A model generated the notes under the pieces. That model was not told the DNA's origin and searched no databases. It saw only the letters and a program-made list of their open reading frames with translations. From NCBI RefSeq assembly GCF_900099905.1, contig NZ_FNEE01000003.1, forward strand, positions 359,369 to 423,368: a DNA stretch of 64,000 nt, read 5' to 3'. Below, in pieces: positions 7,784 through 17,057 of this stretch. Position numbers and translations under genes: made by a program. Position 1 is the first letter of the stretch. Every line of letters starts with the position of its first letter. This DNA comes from Mesorhizobium muleiense (GTDB taxonomy: Bacteria; Pseudomonadota; Alphaproteobacteria; Rhizobiales; Rhizobiaceae).

Positions 7784-9283
7784 ATGACCGTTGCGATCGA
7801 GATGGGCCACACGACCGCGGGCGCCCCGGCGGCGCTGGATCTTGAGGAGCTGCTGGCGACGCGCCTTTTGGTGCAGGGCAATTCGGGCTCCGGCAAATCC
7901 CATCTGCTGCGCCGGCTGCTGGAGCAGAGTGCCCCTTGGGTGCAGCAGACCATCATCGACCCCGAAGGCGACTTCGTCTCGCTGGGCGACCGGTTCGGCC
8001 ATTTGGTGATCGATGCCGAGGAGCATACCGAGCGCGGCCTGCAGAGCGCCGGCGAGCGGGCGCGCATCCACCGCGTCTCCACGGTGCTCAATCTCGAGGG
8101 GCTCGACGCCGAGAACCAGATGCGCCGCGCCGCCGCCTTCCTTGGCGGGCTTTTTGAGGTCGCCCGCGACCACTGGTACCCGATGCTGGTGGTGGTGGAC
8201 GAGGCGCAGCTGTTCGCGCCGGCTGTGGCCGGCGAGGTTTCGGACGAGGCGCGCAAGCTCTCGCTTGGCGCCATGACGAACCTGATGTGCCGAGGCCGCA
8301 AACGCGGGCTTGCCGGCATCATCGCCACTCAGCGGCTGGCCAAGCTGGCCAAGAATGTCGCCGCCGAGGCTTCCAATTTCCTCATGGGCCGGACTTTTCT
8401 CGATATCGACATGGCGCGCGCCGCCGACCTTTTGGGCATGGAGCGGCGCCAGGCGGAGGCTTTTCGCGACCTGGAGCGCGGGCAATTCATGGCGCTCGGC
8501 CCGGCGCTGTCGCGCCGTCCGCTCGGCTTGCGCATCGGCCCGACCGACACAAGTCCGCGCAATGGCACGCCGCGGCTGATGCCGCTGCCGGAAGCAGCCC
8601 TTGAGGACGCACGCGCCATCATCCTGGCAGCACCGCCGCCGGAAACTGTCCGGCCGCAGCGCCGGTCGTCGCCGGACCTTCTCGATCAGCTGATGGCGGC
8701 GAAGTCGGCGGCGCTGGAAATCCGCCCCGAACCGTCGGAGCCGCCGATCAGCGCCGAGGATTTGGCGGAGCGGCGTGAGCGCGTCGACCGTGTCCTGCGC
8801 GCCGTTCTGGTGCAGCCCGACGCGGGCTTCCGGGTCATCGGCGTGCTTTATCAGGAGTTCGTGGTCCGCTGCCGGATAGAAGGCCTCGCCTCGGTGGTGC
8901 CGGACCTGCCCGCCTTTCGCCGCATGCTGACGCGCGCCCGCGCCGGCCTCGGCTCCGACATGGCAGGGGATGACGCCTGGCAGGACGTCTCGGCGCGCGC
9001 CTCGCTGCTGCCCGAGGATATGCAAGGCGTGTTCATGATGATCGCCCGCGCAGCGAAAGAGGGCTGGCCCTGCCCAAGCGACGCAGCGATCGCCCGCGCC
9101 TACGGCTCGCACTCGCTGCGCCGCGCCCGGCGCCTGCTGACCTATATCGAGGAGCAGGGGCTGATCGTCTGCCAGCTTGACGGGGTTGGACGGCGGACGG
9201 TGACGCTGGTGGAACTGGCCTGGGCGACGGCGCCGGGGGATCCCGGTGCTGCGGAGGTGGAGCAGGGGCGTTTGGCTGTGTGA
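7784..9283 (+). CDS. HerA-like P-loop ATPase
   Basis: A 499-residue ATPase of the HerA/FtsK-like (DUF87-type) group. The Walker A loop is GNSGSGKS at residues 32-39, Walker B is MLVVVDEAQLF at about 130-140, and a sensor-like ATQRLAKLAKN follows. The C-terminal third has a helical, winged-helix-like region (ARAYGSHSLRRARRLLTYIEEQGLI). The start at 7784 is preferred because AAGGAG lies just upstream; the open frame extends to 7652 without coding character. HerA proteins translocate DNA with NurA nucleases, or act with SIR2- or nuclease-type partners in defence, but no partner gene is adjacent. A decayed copy of its 3' end occurs at 16992-17057. Confidence 0.75.
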   Translation: MTVAIEMGHTTAGAPAALDLEELLATRLLVQGNSGSGKSHLLRRLLEQSAPWVQQTIIDPEGDFVSLGDRFGHLVIDAEEHTERGLQSAGERARIHRVSTVLNLEGLDAENQMRRAAAFLGGLFEVARDHWYPMLVVVDEAQLFAPAVAGEVSDEARKLSLGAMTNLMCRGRKRGLAGIIATQRLAKLAKNVAAEASNFLMGRTFLDIDMARAADLLGMERRQAEAFRDLERGQFMALGPALSRRPLGLRIGPTDTSPRNGTPRLMPLPEAALEDARAIILAAPPPETVRPQRRSSPDLLDQLMAAKSAALEIRPEPSEPPISAEDLAERRERVDRVLRAVLVQPDAGFRVIGVLYQEFVVRCRIEGLASVVPDLPAFRRMLTRARAGLGSDMAGDDAWQDVSARASLLPEDMQGVFMMIARAAKEGWPCPSDAAIARAYGSHSLRRARRLLTYIEEQGLIVCQLDGVGRRTVTLVELAWATAPGDPGAAEVEQGRLAV

Positions 9284-9744
9284 GGCGGCGGCCGAGCGCG
9301 CAAGGGAAATGCCACGCATCAAGGCGATGTATGGCCAAGCGGCAGGTACAGCGGCGAGTCTTTTTTGCGCAGATAGGGCCTTGGCCCGCCACAGCTCTTC
9401 TGCCCGGTCTTCATCATACGACGACGATTGGCGCGACGCAGATCCGCCTATTGTAAATTGTTCGACGCTACAGCACTCCCTCCTGCCGACGGCGCTTCAC
9501 ATATCTTCTAAATTACCCGCGGGTCGGTTTGCTAATGAAGAGATCAGCCCCGATCAACTGACGAATGACAAGAAATACGGCATGACTGTAGCGCAAATAG
9601 CCGCCGAAACTACGCTACCGCCGCCGATTACCCCCTTCGGTTCATTCTGTTGACATCCCCTGCTTCTGGAGAGATGGTAAGATACTACGCGGCGGCCCTT
9701 TTTCCGAAGATTTTATTCTGCAGCTTCATCAAAGGATTTCGGCA
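9284..9744 (+). other. Intergenic, no supported gene
   Basis: A 461-base stretch, more A/T-rich from about 9470 onward. A 135-codon open frame (9246-9653) crosses it, but it begins inside the ATPase gene and its translation resembles no family recognised here. A TTGACA at 9650-9655 could be a -35 box for the downstream gene, although no well-spaced -10 was found. Confidence 0.5.
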
Positions 9745-10896
9745 ATGCGTTTGTCTCGATCGCGCCGACTTATGGCCATCGCTTTGACGGCAATCGCAGC
9801 CGTTCCCTCTTCTGGACATGCCGAGGACAAGCTGCTGACGGAAGCGGTGCAGTTCAACGGTACGATCCTGTATCTCTCCACCGAAGTGCCTGGCCTGATC
9901 TTCGGCGCCGTGCGCAACGGCGAGACGGCCTTGGCTGGTTTCGGCAAGATTGCCGACGGGAGTGAAAAAGTGCCCGACGGCGACACAATGTTCCGCATCG
10001 CATCCGTGAGCAAGGTGTTCTGCGGCAGTGTGCTTTCCTCGCTGGCGATCGACGGCAAGGTACAGCTCACCGACCGGCTGCAGGATCGCCTCGGCTGGGA
10101 CGTCACGCTCCCTGAGAAGGATGGCCGCGCCCTCCGGCTGATCGATCTCGTCGCGCAAGCTTCCGGCCTTCCGCGGGAGGTGCCAGTGGCCGATGCGCCC
10201 CCCTCCGACCCCTTCTCTACGAACACCAAAGAGGCGCAGATTGCCGCCCTCAAGGACAATCCGCTGCTGTTCGCGCCGGGCACCGCCGTTCTCTATTCGA
10301 ACTTCGGATACGACCTCCTTGGAGCGGCGCTCGCGAATGTCTCTGGAAAGCCTTATGTCGAGCTCCTTCGGGAGCGTGTCCTCGATCCTCTCGGCATGAA
10401 AGACACGGTTTTCAACGCAAGGCCGGAGGACGAGCCGCGCCTGATGCAGGGCCATAACTTCGACGGCAGCGCCATGCCCATCGTGCCGACGAGCACAGCC
10501 ATGGAGTGCGCCGGTGGATTGTACTCGACCGCGGACGATCTGCTGCGCTGGATGAACTGGCATGTCGAGAACAAGCCTTCTGCGGCCGATGCCGAGTTGC
10601 GGCTTTTGAACCACGCGGCTTTTTTGTACCGGGACGGGCTCGCGTCGGTGGTGGGGCTGGATGACGGCGGCCCGATGGACGCCATGGGTCTCGGATGGGT
10701 CATCATGCTCCCCACCGAGCATAGCCCGCTCATCCTCCAGAAGAGCGGCGGCCTGCAAGGGATGTTTCTCTATGTTGCGATTGCACCGACACGCGGCGTC
10801 GGCGCTTTCTTCGTCATGAACCAATTCAATGCCGCCGGCTTCATGGCGGGGGTCAAGACGACGAACGATTTCGTCGCAGAGATCGCTCCACGCTGA
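9745..10896 (+). CDS. ampH: AmpH-like serine hydrolase (class C beta-lactamase/penicillin-binding family)
   Basis: A 383-residue exported protein with a signal peptide (about 1-26, ending near GHAED). The three active-site motifs of the family are present: SVSK at 87-90 (nucleophile Ser87, Lys90), YSN at 184-186, and KSG in LILQKSGG near the C-terminus. The layout follows E. coli AmpH, a periplasmic D-Ala-D-Ala carboxypeptidase/endopeptidase involved in peptidoglycan recycling, including a counterpart of AmpH's ALGLGW...QKTGG region (MGLGW...QKSGG). A purine-rich AAAGGA site precedes the ATG. It stands alone between two intergenic stretches. A related esterase is the main alternative. Confidence 0.8.
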   Translation: MRLSRSRRLMAIALTAIAAVPSSGHAEDKLLTEAVQFNGTILYLSTEVPGLIFGAVRNGETALAGFGKIADGSEKVPDGDTMFRIASVSKVFCGSVLSSLAIDGKVQLTDRLQDRLGWDVTLPEKDGRALRLIDLVAQASGLPREVPVADAPPSDPFSTNTKEAQIAALKDNPLLFAPGTAVLYSNFGYDLLGAALANVSGKPYVELLRERVLDPLGMKDTVFNARPEDEPRLMQGHNFDGSAMPIVPTSTAMECAGGLYSTADDLLRWMNWHVENKPSAADAELRLLNHAAFLYRDGLASVVGLDDGGPMDAMGLGWVIMLPTEHSPLILQKSGGLQGMFLYVAIAPTRGVGAFFVMNQFNAAGFMAGVKTTNDFVAEIAPR

Positions 10897-11211
10897 TTTT
10901 CGCACTGATCGGGGAACGTGCGCGATGATTAACGCTGCGGAGGGCCTGGCGGACCGCATGTTTGGTGGCAAGGCAAGCTCGACATCGGCTATTTCCGGCC
11001 GACGGCTTAGCTATCCCCTCCTGAGGACGACCACCGCATGGATTCGCGTGCAAGGTCGGGCCCAAGCGGCGCTTTTGATCTCAAATGTGGAGCTCTCTGG
11101 CTCGACTGTTCTGAGCTTGAAAGGGTCGATTGACCAATCTCAGATTGAGCCGTAGCTTCAGATAAGCGTGCGGCCTCGTTGTTTCAGCAGAGGCTCGCCT
11201 TGAGGGTACCG
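10897..11211 (+). other. Intergenic, no supported gene
   Basis: A 315-base stretch between ampH and the dehydrogenase operon. A 33-codon frame from an ATG at 11037 is the most gene-like piece, but it matches nothing recognisable and lacks a ribosome site. Confidence 0.45.
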
Positions 11212-11760
11212 ATGGCTGGCAGTGACGATGCGCGTCTGCCCAAGCAGGTAGGTCAGCCGGCGCCGCATCATTCTGCGCCGGCAACAGTGCGGCGACGGGA
11301 GCTTCTGATTGCCGTCTCGACGCTCGCCGCATTCTTCGGATTGCCCGCCGCGGCCCGTAGCCAGGTCGCGTTGAGCAGCGCGATCGACCTCGGCGCGTTT
11401 CGCGAATTGACAGGCATACTGACGGGCATGTCGCCGAGCGACGCCACGCTGCCGGAATTGTTCCTGCAGGCATTCTCGGCTGACGCCGCCGATCTCGGAA
11501 AACTGCATGCGATCGTGACGGAACAGCCCGAGACAGAATGGGACAGCGCGGTTGCGTCGGCGGGGCTGAAACCGCTGTCGGAATCGCTCATCCAAGCCTG
11601 GTATACGGGTAGCATCATGCACGGCTCGGAAGAACGCGTCCTTACCTATCTCGATGCGTTCGTCTGGCATGCCTGCGGTTACACCAAGCCGCCGACGCGA
11701 TGCGACACGAATTTTGGCGCGTGGGCGAACGCACCGCCGCCCGGACGGTTTTCCGAATGA
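11212..11760 (+). CDS. FAD-SLDH family small subunit of membrane polyol/sugar dehydrogenase
   Basis: A 182-residue protein resembling the small subunit of FAD-dependent sorbitol dehydrogenases (FAD-SLDH family). That subunit escorts the flavoprotein subunit across the inner membrane. A twin-arginine-like signal (VRRRELLIAVSTLAAFFG, about residues 26-43) ends near AAARSQ. Later segments fit the family: LGAFRELTGILTG, then IQAWYTGSIMHGSEERVLTYLDAFVW, and a C-terminal PPTRCDTNFGAWANAPP. The ATG at 11212 has GAGGG five bases upstream. The stop overlaps the next gene (ATGA), so the large subunit is co-translated and probably co-exported as a folded complex by Tat. Confidence 0.8.
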   Translation: MAGSDDARLPKQVGQPAPHHSAPATVRRRELLIAVSTLAAFFGLPAAARSQVALSSAIDLGAFRELTGILTGMSPSDATLPELFLQAFSADAADLGKLHAIVTEQPETEWDSAVASAGLKPLSESLIQAWYTGSIMHGSEERVLTYLDAFVWHACGYTKPPTRCDTNFGAWANAPPPGRFSE

Positions 11761-13370
11761 CCGCGCCGGCGTCCGCCGATGTCGTGTTTGTCGGTTCAGG
11801 CGTAGCCGCGGCGCTTGCCGGCGCGGCTATCGCGAAAGCAGGCTTCAGCGTGCTGTTCCTCGAGGCGGGACCGCGCGTCGATCGCGGCACCGCTGTGACA
11901 CGATTCCAGTACTCGTCCGCGAAGGGCCAGAACTCGCCTTACCCCGACCAGCCCTATGCGCCGCAGCCGGAAGAATCCGACTTCTCCGCCTACTATGTCG
12001 AGGCTGGGCCGGACACCTTTAGGGGACAGCAGGCGAGGATCGTCGGCGGCACCACGTGGCACTGGGGCGGGCTCGCCGCGCGGTTCCGGCCAAACGATTT
12101 CAAGATGCGCTCGAAGTTCGGCGTCGGCGTCGATTGGCCTATCGCCTATGGCGACATGGAGCCGTGGTATCAGGCCGCCGAGGAAGAGATCGGCGTCGCG
12201 GGCGACGACACCGCCGATTTCGGCGCGCCGCGCTCAAGGTCGTTTCCGATGCCACCGATCCCCATGACCTATGCCGACAAGCAGGTCGGCATCGCTGCCA
12301 AGGCGCTCGGCTACTCGGTGTTGCCATTTCCACAGGCGCGCAATTCGGTGTGGCGGGATGGCCGCCCGCAATGCTGCGGCAATGCGAGTTGCGTGCCGAT
12401 CTGCCCCATCCAGGCGAAGTACGACGCGACGCATCATCTCGCCATCGCGGAGCGCGCCAGCGCGCATGTCGAGCCGCAGGCCGTGGTGCACGAGCTAGTC
12501 GTCGGTCCGGACAAACGCATTGCCGAAGTGCGTTACCGTCGCCCAGATCGCAGCGAGGGCAGCGCGACCGGAAAAATTGTGGTCATCGCGGCGCATACCA
12601 TTGAGACGCCAAAGCTGCTACTGCTTTCGACGGGAGACAATGCGCCGACGGGCGTGGCGAACAGTTCCGACCAGGTCGGCCGCAATCTGCTGTCGCAGAT
12701 CGATGTCGGCATTCAGGGACTGACCAGGGATCCCGTGTTCACCTATCGCGGACCGGTCTCGACCGGTGGCATTGCCGAGCTTCGGGACGGCGATTTCCGC
12801 AACGAGCGTGCGGCCATCGGCATCTCGCCTTCCAACGAGGGCTGGGCGCGGGCGGTCGGTCCGTTCCAGGCTGCGACGACCTTCATCAAACAGGGCCTGC
12901 GCGGCGATGCGCTTAAGGCGGCAGTCCGTTCGCACGTCGCGCGGGAGCTGATCATTGGCAGCTCTGCCGAAATGCTTCCCAATCCGGACAATCGCGTGAC
13001 GCTGAGCAATCAGATGGACGGGATCGGCATTCCGCGGCCGAACATCGCCTTCAAGTCTGACGACTACACGGCGCGCGGGCTGGCGGTCGCGCGCGATGTG
13101 CAGAACAAGCTCATGGCTGCACTCGGCGCCACGCAGATCAAGCAGCTCGGCCCGATCGCTGACAGCGCGATCATGGGCGGCACGACACGCATGGGAGATG
13201 ACCCGCTCACCTCGGTCGTCGACAGGGACCTGAAGAGCCACGACCATCCAAACCTCTACATCGTTGGCTCGTCCGTCTTCCCGTCCATCACGGCGAATGC
13301 GCCCACGCTCACCATTGCGGCGCTCAGTGCGCGCCTCGGCGCGCATCTCATCTCCCTGCTGAAGGCGTAG
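11757..13370 (+). CDS. GMC-family FAD dehydrogenase large subunit with Fe-S type Cys motif
   Basis: A 537-residue GMC oxidoreductase. The FAD dinucleotide fold is FVGSGVAAALAG (residues 11-22) followed by VLFLEAG, a GGTTWHWGG flavin segment lies near residue 98, and SVFPSITANAPTLTIAALS is the GMC C-terminal signature. Cys206, Cys207, Cys212 and Cys216 (CCGNASCVPICP) form the CCxxxxCxxxC pattern associated with a [3Fe-4S] cluster in bacterial FAD-dependent glucose dehydrogenase. It probably oxidises a sugar, sugar acid or polyol in the periplasm, riding out with the Tat-signalled small subunit. The usual third subunit, a multihaem cytochrome c, is absent; cytochrome oxidase genes follow after five bases. 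Confidence 0.85.
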   Translation: MTAPASADVVFVGSGVAAALAGAAIAKAGFSVLFLEAGPRVDRGTAVTRFQYSSAKGQNSPYPDQPYAPQPEESDFSAYYVEAGPDTFRGQQARIVGGTTWHWGGLAARFRPNDFKMRSKFGVGVDWPIAYGDMEPWYQAAEEEIGVAGDDTADFGAPRSRSFPMPPIPMTYADKQVGIAAKALGYSVLPFPQARNSVWRDGRPQCCGNASCVPICPIQAKYDATHHLAIAERASAHVEPQAVVHELVVGPDKRIAEVRYRRPDRSEGSATGKIVVIAAHTIETPKLLLLSTGDNAPTGVANSSDQVGRNLLSQIDVGIQGLTRDPVFTYRGPVSTGGIAELRDGDFRNERAAIGISPSNEGWARAVGPFQAATTFIKQGLRGDALKAAVRSHVARELIIGSSAEMLPNPDNRVTLSNQMDGIGIPRPNIAFKSDDYTARGLAVARDVQNKLMAALGATQIKQLGPIADSAIMGGTTRMGDDPLTSVVDRDLKSHDHPNLYIVGSSVFPSITANAPTLTIAALSARLGAHLISLLKA

Positions 13371-13375
13371 ATGTC

Positions 13376-14200
13376 ATGCGCGGGCGGGGCACTGTTTTCC
13401 TCGGTTTTGTCTCCGCAATGATGCTCGACGCACGGCACGGCTTGGCGCAGGCGCCGGCGAACTGGCAGACAAGTTTCGGCGTCTCAGCCTCGGAGACGAA
13501 GGAGCGGATCGTTGCGCTGCACGACCACATATTGCTGATCGGCGTCTGCATCGTCGCGCTCGTCGCCATGCTGATCGGTTTCGCGCTCTTGCGCTTCCGG
13601 GCGAGCCGGCACCCCACGGCGTCAAAAGTCACGCGCATGCCCTGGCTGGAATTCGGCTGGACTATCGCGCCGGTGCTGGTGCTGGGCGCGATCGCCGCGC
13701 CGTCGCTCCAGCTGCTCGCCTATGAGAGCGATATTCCCGACGCACAGTTGACGATAAAGGCCAGCGGCCATCAGTGGTTCTGGCGTTATTCCTATCCCGA
13801 CAATGGCGGCTTCGCATACGATTCCATCATGTTGCCGCCGGCCTCCGTTCCGGCCGGTGAACCGCGTCTGCTAGCGGTCGACAATCGCATGGTTGTCCCG
13901 GTCGGCGCTGTCGTGCGCATACAGGTGACATCGTCGGACGTCGTGCACTCCTTCTTCATGCCGGCACTGGGCCTACAGATTTACGCCATGCCCGGGCGCC
14001 TCAACGAAACCTGGACACGCGTCGAGAAGCCGGGCGTCTATTACGGGCAGTGCAACCAGATCTGCGGTCTGAATCACTCCTTCATGCCGATCGCGATCGA
14101 GGCCATGGCGCAGCCTGATTTCGACGCCTGGGTGCGGGACGCTGCAACGCGATATCCGGTGGTCAGCGCCGCGACTATATCAGCGCAGGTGGCGAAATGA
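13376..14200 (+). CDS. ctaC: Cytochrome c oxidase subunit II
   Basis: A 274-residue subunit II: signal or first hydrophobic segment (1-25), two membrane helices (about 50-74 and 92-114), then the periplasmic CuA domain. CuA ligands are visible as His191 (VHSFFMP), Cys226, Cys230, His234 and Met237 in [15 protein letters not shown]. The residue between the cysteines that is normally Glu (CSExC) is Gln228 here. The conserved aromatic patch [12 protein letters not shown] is present. No C-terminal cytochrome c domain (no CxxCH) exists, so an outside electron donor is needed. It starts five bases after the dehydrogenase gene and overlaps subunit I by ATGA. Confidence 0.93.
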   Translation: MRGRGTVFLGFVSAMMLDARHGLAQAPANWQTSFGVSASETKERIVALHDHILLIGVCIVALVAMLIGFALLRFRASRHPTASKVTRMPWLEFGWTIAPVLVLGAIAAPSLQLLAYESDIPDAQLTIKASGHQWFWRYSYPDNGGFAYDSIMLPPASVPAGEPRLLAVDNRMVVPVGAVVRIQVTSSDVVHSFFMPALGLQIYAMPGRLNETWTRVEKPGVYYGQCNQICGLNHSFMPIAIEAMAQPDFDAWVRDAATRYPVVSAATISAQVAK

Positions 14201-15771
14201 GCGCCACCGAACATAGGCGCGAGTGCCGGTCGATTGCGGCTTGGCTGTTCACCACCGACCATAAGGCGATCGGCACGCTTTATCTCGGATTCGCGATCAT
14301 GGCGGGGACGCTGGGCGGCGCGATCTCGGGCTACATGCGGCTCGAACTGGCGCAGCCGGGCATGGACTATGTCGTTAACGGCCAGTCCTGGAACGCGCTG
14401 ATCACCGCGCATGGCCTGATCATGATCTTCTACATGGTGATGCCGGCGTTGATCGGCGGCTTCGGCAACTGGTTCGTCCCGCTGATGATTGGTGCGCGCG
14501 ACATGGCCTTTCCGGGACTGAACAGTCTCGGCTTCTGGTTGCTGCCGCTGTCCTTGATCATGCTGATCGGGTCGCTGCTGGTCGGCGACGGAACGGGTAC
14601 CGGCTGGAGCCTCTATCCGCCGCTGTCGGGCATAGACGGCCAGCCCGGACCATCGGTCGACATGACGATCCTCGCGCTGCACTTGGCCGGCATTTCTTCC
14701 GTGATCAGCGCGATCAATTTCGTCACTACCATCCTCAACATGCGCGAGGATCGCTTGCCGCTGTTCGGCATGCCGCTGTTCGTTTGGTCGATCCTGATTT
14801 CGTCGCTCATGCTGCTTCTCGCCATGCCGGTGCTGGCTGCCGCGCTGGCGATGCTGCTTGCCGACCGCAATTTCGGCGGCGCCTTTTTCGATCCAGCCGG
14901 CGGCGGAGACCCGATGCTGTTCATGAACCTCTTCTGGTTCTTCGGCCATCCGGAGGTCTACATCATGATCCTGCCGGCCTTCGGCATCATCAGTCAGATC
15001 GTCTCGCGGTTCTCAGGTCGCCCGATTTTCGGTTATCCCGGCATGGTGCTGGCGATGGCATCAATTGCGGCGCTGGGTTTCATCGTCTGGGCGCACCATA
15101 TGTTCACCGTCGGTGGCGGCTTCGCGCCGCGTGCCTTCTTCACGCTGGCCTCGATGGTGATCGCGGTGCCGACCGGCATCAAGGTGTTCGCCTGGATTGC
15201 CACTATGTGGGGCGGTTCGATCCGCCTCACCGTGCCGATGCTGTGGGCGCTGGGCTTCATCATCATGTTCACGGTCGGCGGCACGACGGGGATCGTGCTT
15301 GCCAATGCCGGCGCGGATCAAGTGCTGCACAACACCTACTACGTCGTCGCGCATTTCCACTATGTGCTGAGCCTCGGCGCGACCTATGCGATCTTCGCCG
15401 GCTTCTATTACTGGTTTCCGCGCATGACTGGACGCATGTTCCCGGAGTGGGTTGGACGGCTGCATTTCTGGTGCTTCTTCATCGGCACCAACGTTCTGTT
15501 TTTCCCGATGCATTTCCTCGGACTGGCAGGAATGCCACGGCGCATCGCGGATTATCCGGACGGTTTCTTGGGCTGGAATATGATTGCGTCGCTCGGCGCT
15601 GTGCTCGCGCTCGCCTCCACGCTGCTGTTCCTGGTGATGCTTGCGGTCTCGCTGCGGCGTGGCGCGCTGGCCCCGCGCGATGTGTGGGGTCCGGCTTTCA
15701 CGCATGAATGGGATGACGATCCCGAGATGGCGCGTCCGCGCGGCACGGCGGGCGCGGAGGCAGGCGCGTGA
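14197..15771 (+). CDS. ctaD: Cytochrome c oxidase subunit I, haem-copper A-type
   Basis: The 524-residue catalytic subunit, twelve predicted membrane helices. Ligands are in place: His72 and His388 for the low-spin haem, His386 for the high-spin haem, and His251, His300 and His301 for CuB. Tyr255 in GHPEVY is the His-Tyr cross-link partner, Glu253 is the D-channel glutamate, and Asp102 in [16 protein letters not shown] is the channel entrance. This is the full A1-type set, so proton pumping is expected. The start overlaps subunit II (ATGA) and the end overlaps subunit III. Rhizobia often carry extra oxidase operons (coxMNOP-like) beside the main aa3 enzyme; this one lacks assembly genes (ctaB, ctaG), which fits a secondary oxidase. 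Confidence 0.95.
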   Translation: MSATEHRRECRSIAAWLFTTDHKAIGTLYLGFAIMAGTLGGAISGYMRLELAQPGMDYVVNGQSWNALITAHGLIMIFYMVMPALIGGFGNWFVPLMIGARDMAFPGLNSLGFWLLPLSLIMLIGSLLVGDGTGTGWSLYPPLSGIDGQPGPSVDMTILALHLAGISSVISAINFVTTILNMREDRLPLFGMPLFVWSILISSLMLLLAMPVLAAALAMLLADRNFGGAFFDPAGGGDPMLFMNLFWFFGHPEVYIMILPAFGIISQIVSRFSGRPIFGYPGMVLAMASIAALGFIVWAHHMFTVGGGFAPRAFFTLASMVIAVPTGIKVFAWIATMWGGSIRLTVPMLWALGFIIMFTVGGTTGIVLANAGADQVLHNTYYVVAHFHYVLSLGATYAIFAGFYYWFPRMTGRMFPEWVGRLHFWCFFIGTNVLFFPMHFLGLAGMPRRIADYPDGFLGWNMIASLGAVLALASTLLFLVMLAVSLRRGALAPRDVWGPAFTHEWDDDPEMARPRGTAGAEAGA

Positions 15772-16574
15772 GCAAGACTGTCACCGAGGTCGGCGGCACG
15801 GATGGCCGATGGCCTGTCGCGATTGCCGTCTCGCTGTTCCTGCTAGCGTGCGCCGGTCTCGCGCTCTTCCACCCGTCGCTGTTCGGCACGCTGGCAGGCA
15901 GCATCGCGGTACTCGGTCCGCTCGTGATCGCGGTGGGGCTTCTGCCATTGTTCATCGCTCTGACAGCGTGGTCGCGGGCGACGAGTGGTGAGCGTGCGAA
16001 TGGTCCGCAAAACACCTTTGGCCCGAGGATCGCGATCATCGCCTTAATCGCGTCCGAGGTAGCGTTCTTCGCCGCCTTGTTCGCCGCCTACCTACGATAC
16101 GCGATCTATCCGGAGGTCGCGGGGTTCAGCTCATGGCCACCTACGCCGATGCGCCCCGACGACCCTTGGGGCGGCCCGCTTCTCAACACAGTGATCCTCG
16201 TCGCGTCGGGGGTCTGCGTCGCAGCGGCGCACGACTGGCTTCTGAAAGAGCGATGGCAGCTTTCGGCTATCGGGCTTACCGTGGCGATCGCGCTCGGCGG
16301 CGTGTTCGTCGGCCTTCAGCTTCGGGAATTCAGCCTCGCCTCGGTGGGATTCCGCGATGGTGTCTATCCCTCGATCTTCTTCCTTACGACTGGCTTCCAC
16401 GGCCTGCACGTCGTTATCGGCATCTTGTTGCTGTCGATCGCCGCATATCGGGTGATCCGCGCGCGCTCAGCCGGCGGCGCCGGCTTCATCCCGACGGCGG
16501 CATCCTGGTACTGGCATTTTGTCGATGCGGTGTGGCTTCTGCTGTTCGCCGTCTTCTACGCCTGGGCCAGCTAG
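15768..16574 (+). CDS. ctaE: Cytochrome c oxidase subunit III
   Basis: A 268-residue membrane protein with seven predicted helices. Family features include [16 protein letters not shown], with the conserved Glu in helix III, the segment [26 protein letters not shown], and [18 protein letters not shown] at the C-terminus. The GTG start overlaps the subunit I stop (GTGA). Subunit III stabilises the oxidase and the D-channel; it carries no redox centre. It is the last gene of the dehydrogenase-oxidase operon, with no subunit IV or assembly factor after it. Confidence 0.93.
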   Translation: MSKTVTEVGGTDGRWPVAIAVSLFLLACAGLALFHPSLFGTLAGSIAVLGPLVIAVGLLPLFIALTAWSRATSGERANGPQNTFGPRIAIIALIASEVAFFAALFAAYLRYAIYPEVAGFSSWPPTPMRPDDPWGGPLLNTVILVASGVCVAAAHDWLLKERWQLSAIGLTVAIALGGVFVGLQLREFSLASVGFRDGVYPSIFFLTTGFHGLHVVIGILLLSIAAYRVIRARSAGGAGFIPTAASWYWHFVDAVWLLLFAVFYAWAS

Positions 16575-16991
16575 GAGCGTGCCGACGCGACGTCGACTAG
16601 CATCGGCATTGCCGAAACATATCTGGGAGCCGGCTGAGGGCGGGCCTTCGCGGTTCAAAGTTGCATAGAAGCAAACTCGAAAGCACCCAGAAGAGCTGCC
16701 TCTGGCGGAAGTGATCTTACTCCATAGTCGATCAGTTTCCTGCAGGATCAAGTAGTGTAGTGGCTCCCCTCCTCGATCATCAATCGACCAAGCATATCTC
16801 AAGCTGTAGTTGCAAAAGAATTGCGGCCGTGGTTTTGCCTAAAGGCAAGTTGCGTTTCAGGATGAGGGCCGCAATGGCAGAGCGTCATTCAATTGATCAC
16901 GAACTTGCCGTAAAGGCGGTGGCGTCTTCCGTGCACGATGCCATAGCGACTCGCCATGGCTTGCGCGGCTGGAACACGAGCCAGGTGATCG
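16575..16991 (+). other. Intergenic, no supported gene
   Basis: Roughly 420 bases with no convincing gene. TTGCCTAAAGGCAA (about 16836-16849) is a short palindrome without a clear role. A 46-codon frame from an ATG at 16874 runs into the remnant that follows, in another reading frame, and matches nothing known. Confidence 0.45.
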
Positions 16992-17057
16992 GCGACGGCG
17001 CCGGGCGATCCTAATGCCGAGGAGGCGGAGCAGGGGAGCTTGGCTGTTGAAGGTTGA
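16992..17057 (+). pseudogene. Decayed copy of the 3' end of the HerA-like ATPase gene
   Basis: Bases 16992-17047 align without gaps to 9224-9279, the 3' end of the ATPase gene, with 47 of 56 identical by hand count. The same frame translates as ATAPGDPNAEEAEQGSLAV here, against ATAPGDPGAAEVEQGRLAV in the intact gene. The stop lies two codons later in the remnant. Only the extreme 3' end is recognisable; upstream similarity fades quickly. It may mark a lost paralogue or a duplicated segment. Because the differences keep the frame, descent from a related functional gene is more likely than a recent copy. Confidence 0.6.

Noticed and set aside
7331..9322. 663-codon minus-strand frame over the ATPase gene
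   Set aside because: Antisense shadow rich in Arg, His and Gln, with no family match.
9246..9653. 135-codon frame after the ATPase gene
   Set aside because: Starts inside the ATPase gene, has no ribosome site of its own and no recognisable features.
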